Shown here: in pieces, positions 62,601 to 64,000 of the stretch
Layout of the letters: each line of letters opens with the position of its first letter
Numbering within the stretch: position 1 is the stretch's first letter
Assembly: GCA_964020975.1 (NCBI GenBank)
Contig: OZ026628.1
Span: forward strand, 68,450,966 to 68,514,965
Direction of reading: 5' to 3'
Source of the DNA: Hermodice carunculata
Lineage: Eukaryota > Annelida > Polychaeta > Eunicida > Amphinomidae
DNA length: 64,000 nucleotides
Translations under genes and position numbers: made by a program
Notes under the pieces: model-generated
Told to the model about the DNA's origin: nothing
Databases searched by the model: none
What the model saw: only the letters and a program-made list of their open reading frames with translations

Positions 62601-64000
62601 TTAGGCAAGGAGCCGCTACTCAGAGAGACGTGTACGGGTAAAAGGCTCCGAAACATGTTGAGTAGTTACCCGCTGAAGACCCTTTAATTTATTTGGGCTG
62701 ATACAGCCTATGTCAAAATTTTACAGAGGAACGTGTGCAATATAGACAATAGTAATTCCATATATATACAGGTTAGACAGGGACAGGTTAGCTTATGGAG
62801 AGTAAAGAGTTCGAACTGCGGAATAGGATATTGACTACTAGGAAGTGGTTCTGGGCAAAAAGACACAAATACAAGATGTGAAACCAGAAAATCTTGAATT
62901 AACACACTTCATATATGACTAAGATTTCAAAGGATAGTCCTACCTTGTACATGAAAGTAAGCCACCTGCGACACATTGGCAACTGAGTTTCTGGCAACAC
63001 ATAAATACCATCCCTCATGTGTCTGTTGTACGTCCTGTAATTGCATAATTTTATACATGTACAGTGAAACCTCATTATCACAACACTCACATGTATGAAA
63101 TAATCATTATAATGACACAAGTTTTGAATGGCAAAAATTCACTTTCTTTGTTGTTTGATTCATTTATCTGACACATTTCATAGGGAACAGATGATGTCAT
63201 CATATTAAGTTTTCACTGTACTTGGCTTCTCCCTCTAGTAAACAAAATGGAGAAGTTTCTTGTAAACGAGACAAAAACTTCTGTGAATAAAAATAAGCCC
63301 CTCTTTTCAGCAAAATTTGCCAAACAAAGGTCCAGTATTTTGCCAAAACTTCCCTAAAAGGGTAATTTTTCTCTTTTATGGCCCAAAATTTGGGAAAATT
63401 TCTCTGAGGTCAAAATTTTCTTCATGAAGCACTTTTCATGCCAATTTAGCACCACTTTTTAGTATTTTAGTTTAAAAAAAATCTGTAACAAAGCTATTAC
63501 TTTTGCGAAAAAGTGCCCCAACAAAGGGTGGGTTTTTGAAAGTTGGAGCTGCACAGCCCCACCAAGAATTTGCCAAAGTACCTCCCTGAATCCCTGGGGA
63601 GTGGCCACTGTATGCAGATCTAGTTTATGTACAGCTAGCCAAGCACACACCTACCCACCTCCAGTGACCAGACTTATAATGCTATCATTTTACATGTACA
63701 ATGGCATGGCCTTGTGACAAAACCACACAGAATAACCAACCGTTTTTCAAGAGCACCTTATCAGAATACTTTTAATTTCTCTATTACTTTTCACCTTTAA
63801 TTTATATCTATGAATAACCACCTGTCTTGAAAAAAAAACGAACAACTTTTGCATCGTCACTCTATGTGAGACACATTTTGTCATACCTGGAAGACAATTT
63901 TCCCATCAGTCATCACAGTGATTCTTGGCTGGCTGCCATAATTGAGCAGGACGCCTGGTTTGCCCGAAGCATCAGACGTATACCAGAGATATCCTGGTTT
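38596..64000 (-). CDS. Ig/FN3 transmembrane cell-surface protein, C-terminal 920 residues (5' end outside window)
   Basis: Fifteen exons on the minus strand, listed from the 5' side: 64000-63887, 63034-62944, 62177-61902, 58773-58519, 57738-57448, 54236-54144, 53646-53440, 52115-52045, 51398-51185, 50035-49828, 47824-47621, 47287-47119, 45438-45354, 41373-41247, 38953-38596. All are GT-AG with matching phases. Numbering from the window edge: Ig 1-68, Ig 69-160, Ig 161-245, FN3 246-342, FN3 343-442, FN3 443-537, juxtamembrane and helix 538-578, cytoplasmic tail 579-920. Eight or so N-x-S/T sites lie outside the membrane. The tail is basic and proline-rich and ends ATMF. Three FN3 before one helix recalls Robo and CDON/BOC, but I see no Robo CC motifs and no L1 FIGQY. 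It is probably an adhesion or guidance receptor; the family is not assigned. Confidence 0.88.
38996..39160. repeat. Short direct repeats of TCATGAGAGACCAC type
   Basis: A module of about 73 bp (AAGATTTTGAACA, CCCATCATGAGARAA, CCTGTCATGAGAGA) occurs twice, followed by more GAGAGACCAC words. It starts about 40 bp from the last exon's acceptor. Confidence 0.6.
39777..40420. mobile_element. Repeat with internal 350-bp duplication, ACTGTGACAGT type
   Basis: Starts AGGACTGTGACAGTCCTGTG and ends near AATCAGCTGACC. Two related halves (about 39830-40005 and 40185-40355) share GGAGCGWGACCATT, CACCAAGTTTGAA and TTTGGAGAAGTCAAAA words. The start also occurs at 23058. Confidence 0.6.
41247..41373 (-). 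CDS. Ig/FN3 protein: cytoplasmic tail exon 4 (residues 760-801)
   Basis: Reads [40 protein letters not shown]. Basic PxxP stretches look like SH3 ligands. Two tyrosines (EYRDVYP) could be phosphorylated. It ends in phase 2, with a GTAAAG donor. Confidence 0.85.
41670..41851. mobile_element. TA-type miniature element, GTGGCCTCTCTTGAG subtype
   Basis: CAGTAATGATCCTTCTCTTG to CAAGAGGGGAACCATTG, flanked by TA. Inner AGAGAGGTGGCTTCTCTTGA is shared with the element at 60454-60638. 182 bp. Confidence 0.65.
41852..42964. other. Intron, nothing recognised
   Basis: Only a trace of a family C right end (GGGGTCTAATTGGAGAGG to GGACCACTG) near 41985-42030. Confidence 0.4.
42965..43295. repeat. 23-bp minisatellite, about 14 units
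   Basis: Unit CAATGCAGAGGTCTGCCACAGAA with single-base variants. A 23-bp period shifts frame each unit, yet six-frame open reading frames run through it because stops are absent. Not a gene. Confidence 0.93.
43357..43575. mobile_element. TTAA-type miniature element, family B (reverse orientation)
   Basis: TTAACCCTTGAAGACTGAGG at the left, hairpin arms TTTCCTTGGAATGGGTTGGG and CCCAACCCCTGCCAGGGAAA, then GGCATGTGATCTTGATC, AAATTAGTTGAAA and the end AGATGGAAAGGGTTA. Confidence 0.75.
43576..45353. other. Intron, AT-rich with T/G low-complexity
   Basis: T-rich runs near 43867-43905 and 44640-44700. No exon or transposon end was recognised. Confidence 0.45.
45354..45438 (-). CDS. Ig/FN3 protein: cytoplasmic tail exon 3 (residues 732-759)
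   Basis: Reads [29 protein letters not shown] strong second donor (GAG then GTAAGG) lies inside after NNDE; its use would change phase. The main donor is GTAAGA in phase 1. Confidence 0.82.
45439..47118. other. Intron, otherwise empty
   Basis: Besides the family C copy at 46067-46243 nothing was recognised. Confidence 0.4.
46067..46243. mobile_element. TA-type miniature element, family C
   Basis: CAGTAGTACCTGCTGTATGC to ACATACAGCAGGTACCACTG, with TA on both sides. 177 bp. Near twin of 60925-61103. Confidence 0.8.
47119..47287 (-). CDS. Ig/FN3 protein: cytoplasmic tail exon 2 (residues 675-731)
   Basis: Reads [40 protein letters not shown] and [13 protein letters not shown]. It is rich in S/T-P and basic-directed Ser sites. 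It ends in phase 0, with a GTTTGT donor. Confidence 0.85.
47621..47824 (-). CDS. Ig/FN3 protein: cytoplasmic tail exon 1 (residues 607-674)
   Basis: Reads [38 protein letters not shown] and [14 protein letters not shown]. The donor is weak (GAG then GTGCCT), but its phase fits the next exon exactly. If it is skipped, an in-frame 24-residue ending ([14 protein letters not shown] and on) follows. Confidence 0.82.
47825..49827. other. Intron, nothing recognised
   Basis: No exon, element or tandem repeat was recognised in this 2-kb intron. Confidence 0.4.
49828..50035 (-). CDS. Ig/FN3 protein: juxtamembrane stalk, transmembrane helix, stop-transfer (residues 538-606)
   Basis: Reads [17 protein letters not shown], then the hydrophobic [20 protein letters not shown] with VLCC (about residues 555-578), then [14 protein letters not shown]. 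The basic stretch after the helix sets the type I topology. One NTT site. It ends in phase 2 in a Lys-rich run. Confidence 0.93.
50352..50536. mobile_element. Family C-like TA-type element
   Basis: Starts CAGTGAAACCTGTCCTCAAA and ends CTCTCAGGACAGGGGACTAT, a decayed inverse of the start. About 185 bp. Confidence 0.5.
50765..51163. mobile_element. TTAA-flanked element with family B head and family A tail
   Basis: Starts TTAACCCTTCCCCTTTTAAA (family B) and runs through the family B body and hairpin. It then turns at about 50970 into the family A tail (GGCATGCTGGTACTTGAATG, GAATCTAGCACCCTTAT-like), ending TGGCATTGAATGAGTTAA. TTAA at both ends. Its right end lies 22 bp from the exon at 51185. 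Confidence 0.7.
51185..51398 (-). CDS. Ig/FN3 protein: FN3 domain 3, rest (residues 467-537)
   Basis: Reads [19 protein letters not shown], then [20 protein letters not shown], and [15 protein letters not shown]: classic FN3 Y-x-V-x-V-x-A-Y-N-x-x-G-x-G-P-x-S. One NES site. Confidence 0.93.
52045..52115 (-). CDS. Ig/FN3 protein: FN3 domain 3, first part (residues 443-466)
   Basis: Reads [20 protein letters not shown] and EWK, the opening strands and core Trp of FN3. It ends in phase 0, with a GTGAGA donor. Confidence 0.88.
52259..52860. mobile_element. Second, shorter GAGGCCCATGGGCCT-type repeat, interrupted
   Basis: Starts CAAGAGGCCCATGGGCCTCA and follows the 29621 copy for some 450 bp, with a 187-bp hAT-like element inserted at 52401-52587. 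Confidence 0.65.
52401..52587. mobile_element. 187-bp hAT-like miniature element, nested
   Basis: Ends CAGAGACTCCAACC and GGATTGGAGTCTCTG are inverted repeats of the hAT CAGAG type. Comparison with the uninterrupted copy at 29735-29775 shows that the host repeat resumes right after it. The target duplication is not clear (TACACATG against CACAAGGC). Confidence 0.7.
52588..53439. other. Intron, continuing the GAGGCCCATGGGCCT-type repeat
   Basis: The 52259 repeat copy goes on to about 52860 (GGTATCATTCACCTTATTCT, AACATATTGAATTTA words shared with 29770-29820). The rest shows nothing. Confidence 0.45.
53440..53646 (-). CDS. Ig/FN3 protein: FN3 domain 2, second half (residues 374-442)
   Basis: Reads [17 protein letters not shown], then [20 protein letters not shown], and [10 protein letters not shown]. 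It has the FN3 L-x-P/F-x-T-x-Y-x-V-x-V-x-A-x-N pattern. One NYS site. Confidence 0.9.
54144..54236 (-). CDS. Ig/FN3 protein: FN3 domain 2, first half (residues 343-373)
   Basis: Reads [20 protein letters not shown] and [10 protein letters not shown], the first strands and core Trp of an FN3 domain. Phase 1 at both ends, with a GTGAGT donor. Confidence 0.88.
54237..54889. other. Intron with homopolymer runs
   Basis: Holds a G run of about 18 at 54524-54541 and a C run of about 11 at 54602-54612, roughly 70 bp apart, which could pair. Short TATA stretches lie near 54480. No exon is seen. Confidence 0.5.
54890..54996. repeat. (TA)n microsatellite, left tract
   Basis: About 105 bp of TA with a GCATGCATGTATGTATG block in the middle. 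Confidence 0.95.
55104..55281. mobile_element. TA-type miniature element, family C, nested in the 54997-56390 element
   Basis: CAGTGGTACCTGCAATTTAA to CAGGTACCACTG, flanked by TA on both sides. 178 bp. Inner GGTGGTCTTTCATTGCAGG words are shared with the copy at 17570. Confidence 0.75.
55537..55965. repeat. Tandem repeat of about 140 bp, three diverged units
   Basis: Each unit has GTTAATCCT near its start, an AATCAATATGTCAGAYCCATT-like middle and a TGAGTGATG end. The units differ substantially, so the triplication is old. Confidence 0.6.
56391..56620. repeat. (TA)n microsatellite, right tract
   Basis: About 230 bp of TA with two GCATGTATGTATGTATATG-type blocks like the one in the left tract. 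Confidence 0.95.
56815..57180. repeat. Family A element with its head amplified as a 34-bp minisatellite
   Basis: About five units of TAGTACTGGGCTTTGTACTG plus AGTCAACAGCTTTT, followed by a single copy of the rest of a family A element (CTTTCCTGTGCACACATTTT, then CACCTTTTTATGAGGAAA and GAATCTGGAATGAT). The unit equals the stretch between the terminal repeat and the hairpin in other copies. Confidence 0.6.
57210..57423. mobile_element. TTAA-type miniature element, family B
   Basis: Starts TATCCCTTTCCCCCTCAAAC, has GGCCAAAACCGGCTGGTGG and GATCACATGCCCCAGGTC, and ends AAGGAGGAAAGGGCTAA. The left half of the hairpin is shortened. It sits about 25 bp from the FN3 domain 1 donor. Confidence 0.7.
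57448..57738 (-). CDS. Ig/FN3 protein: FN3 domain 1 (residues 246-342)
   Basis: One exon, phase 1-1: [21 protein letters not shown], then [19 protein letters not shown], and [20 protein letters not shown]. It carries the FN3 core Trp and the Y-x-F/N-x-x-G-x-S signature. Three N-glycosylation sites (NTS, NVS, NVT). Confidence 0.92.
57739..58518. other. Intron of the Ig/FN3 gene with a degraded repeat
   Basis: From about 57762 a repeat begins AACAAGAGGAATGTGAGTCC and carries TTCTCAGCTGACCATG, TAGGTCAAGGTCACC and GTGACCCTGTGACCTTG words. It resembles the class at 29621 and 39777. No exon is seen. Confidence 0.5.
58519..58773 (-). CDS. Ig/FN3 protein: Ig domain 3 (residues 161-245)
   Basis: A phase 1-1 exon reading [20 protein letters not shown], then [16 protein letters not shown], and then [19 protein letters not shown]. 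The Cys pair is present and the Trp sits late in the C strand (YYWG). One N-glycosylation site (NVT). Confidence 0.9.
58785..59240. repeat. Minisatellite of about 30 bp next to the Ig domain 3 acceptor
   Basis: Units of CCCTAATGCTGGTCTATATT plus ACCCTACTCT, about 13 in all, with a longer variant carrying ACCTACTCTCTATTACC. It starts only about 10 bp from the 3' splice site of the exon at 58773. Confidence 0.9.
59241..60444. other. Intron of the Ig/FN3 gene, nothing recognised
   Basis: AT-rich, with no repeat family or exon recognised. Confidence 0.4.
60445..60810. mobile_element. Family C element with a second TA-type element inside its left end
   Basis: An outer family C copy ends GGTACTACTG at 60810. 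Its left end is interrupted after about 8 bp by a 185-bp element at 60454-60638 with ends CAGTGGTCCCCCCCTTATAA and TTATAAGAGGGGGACCACTG. The insertion point is a TA. Confidence 0.6.
60838..61250. mobile_element. Family B element split by a family C element
   Basis: The family B head (TTAACCCGTTGCCCCG, AAAACTGGCTGCTGGTC) and its hairpin (ACAGCTATCCTTGGCATGAG to GTGCCAAGGGAAG) are separated by a complete family C copy at 60925-61103. Confidence 0.7.
60925..61103. mobile_element. TA-type miniature element, family C, nested
   Basis: Ends CAGTGGTACCTGCTGTATG and CATACAGCAGGTACCACTG. It is nearly the same as the copy at 46067-46243 (shared GAGTCAATTTCTTTG-like and GGTCACCTGCTGTATGTGG parts), so this subfamily was active rather recently. 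Confidence 0.8.
61494..61675. mobile_element. Family C-like TA-type element
   Basis: The inverted ends AAACCTGTTTCAAGAGA and TCTCAAAACAGGTTT are near-perfect. Inner words are GTGGTCACATAAGGCAGGTG and GGCAGGTGGTCTTACA. About 180 bp. Confidence 0.55.
61902..62177 (-). CDS. Ig/FN3 protein: Ig domain 2 (residues 69-160)
   Basis: A single phase 1-1 exon with one whole I-set-like domain: [35 protein letters not shown], and then [14 protein letters not shown]. It has the Cys-Trp-Cys core plus two extra Cys in the last strands. Confidence 0.92.
62609..62672 (+). other. Compact segment with three crossing complementary word pairs
   Basis: GGAGCC (62609) pairs with GGCTCC (62644), CTACTCA (62616) with TGAGTAG (62659) and CGGGTAA (62635) with TTACCCG (62666). 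The order makes the pairs cross. GAAACATGTT with flanking CTACTC and GAGTAG also recalls stem III and stem I of a Penelope-type hammerhead, but the CUGANGA core is not intact. It may be a decayed ribozyme. Confidence 0.35.
62769..62880 (+). repeat. Dispersed repeat R115, copy 2
   Basis: Second copy of the 115-bp repeat at 8096-8212, same orientation. It lies in an intron of the Ig/FN3 gene. Confidence 0.65.
62944..63034 (-). CDS. Ig/FN3 protein: second half of Ig domain 1 (residues 39-68)
   Basis: Reads [20 protein letters not shown] and on to FHVQ: the D-x-G-x-Y-x-C signature of an Ig domain, with an N-glycosylation site NVS. It ends in phase 1. Confidence 0.88.
63062..63218. mobile_element. 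TA-type miniature element with CAGTGAAA ends
   Basis: CAGTGAAACCT at the left and TTTTCACTG at the right, flanked by G-TA and TA. 157 bp. It sits 28 bp upstream of the Ig domain 1 second exon, that is, close to its acceptor. Confidence 0.6.
63297..63601 (-). repeat. Dispersed repeat R310, copy 2 (reverse)
   Basis: Inverse copy of 35060-35373, lying in the intron that splits Ig domain 1. See the first copy for shared words. Confidence 0.65.
63887..64000 (-). CDS. Ig/FN3 protein: first half of Ig domain 1 (partial exon)
   Basis: Reads [16 protein letters not shown] and on to [13 protein letters not shown], with the core Trp of an Ig domain in YLWY. The first Cys must lie upstream of the window. 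The donor is GTATGA, phase 0. Confidence 0.8.

Noticed and set aside
49828-64000. Assignment of the Ig/FN3 gene to the L1/neurofascin group
   Set aside because: The tail lacks FIGQY and other L1 features, and only three FN3 domains precede the membrane.
49828-64000. Assignment to Robo
   Set aside because: Three FN3 would fit, but no Robo tail motif is visible and the Ig count cannot be read, as the 5' part is missing.

Overview
The window is nuclear DNA of a bilaterian animal, most likely a marine invertebrate. Genes are split by GT-AG introns, intergenic and intronic DNA is AT-rich, and short non-autonomous transposons, minisatellites and (TA)n tracts fill most of the space. Several repeats (a 'GAGGCCCATGGGCCT' type element, 'GGTCAAGGTCAC' type degraded satellites, a hammerhead-bearing retroelement) recall those of molluscs and other non-vertebrate bilaterians, but the species cannot be fixed from this sequence alone.

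Two protein genes can be supported. (1) Plus strand, about 10176-26419: CFAP45 (CCDC19/NESG1), a coiled-coil microtubule inner protein of motile cilia. Nine coding exons after a tentative ATG-only first exon give about 560 residues, against 551 in human as I recall it. Exon phases agree throughout. The gene appears to have two alternative, mutually homologous last exons (24026-24095 and 26344-26419). A putative RFX X-box next to a forkhead site (10029-10058) lies just upstream of the tentative first exon, as expected for a ciliary gene. (2) Minus strand, from beyond 64000 down to 38596: the C-terminal 920 residues of an Ig/FN3 type I membrane protein. The visible part has three Ig domains, three FN3 domains, one transmembrane helix and a proline-rich tail ending in a PDZ-ligand-like T-M-F. 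Fifteen exons join with consistent phases. I cannot assign it to a named family. The two genes converge on an intergenic stretch (about 27.3-38.4 kb) made almost wholly of repeats.

Region by region: 1-10 kb holds pieces of two LINEs (1-520 and 6494-7556, both minus), a 1.85-kb hAT-like element (3976-5821) and a TIR element with 9-bp flanking repeats (8467-9147). 10-27 kb is CFAP45, whose introns hold a 480-bp insertion with a hammerhead ribozyme (minus, 20806-20847), a 330-bp tandem duplication, and TTAA- and TA-type miniature elements. 27-38 kb holds TTAA-flanked miniature elements, a tRNA-derived SINE, and several minisatellites. 38.5-64 kb is the Ig/FN3 gene, whose introns carry nested TA-type miniature elements, a 1.4-kb element lying between two (TA)n tracts, and more minisatellites.

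The most interesting signals are the hammerhead ribozyme in a recently mobile element, the duplicated terminal exon of CFAP45, and a group of TTAA-flanked elements whose central hairpin arms differ between copies yet stay complementary within each copy.
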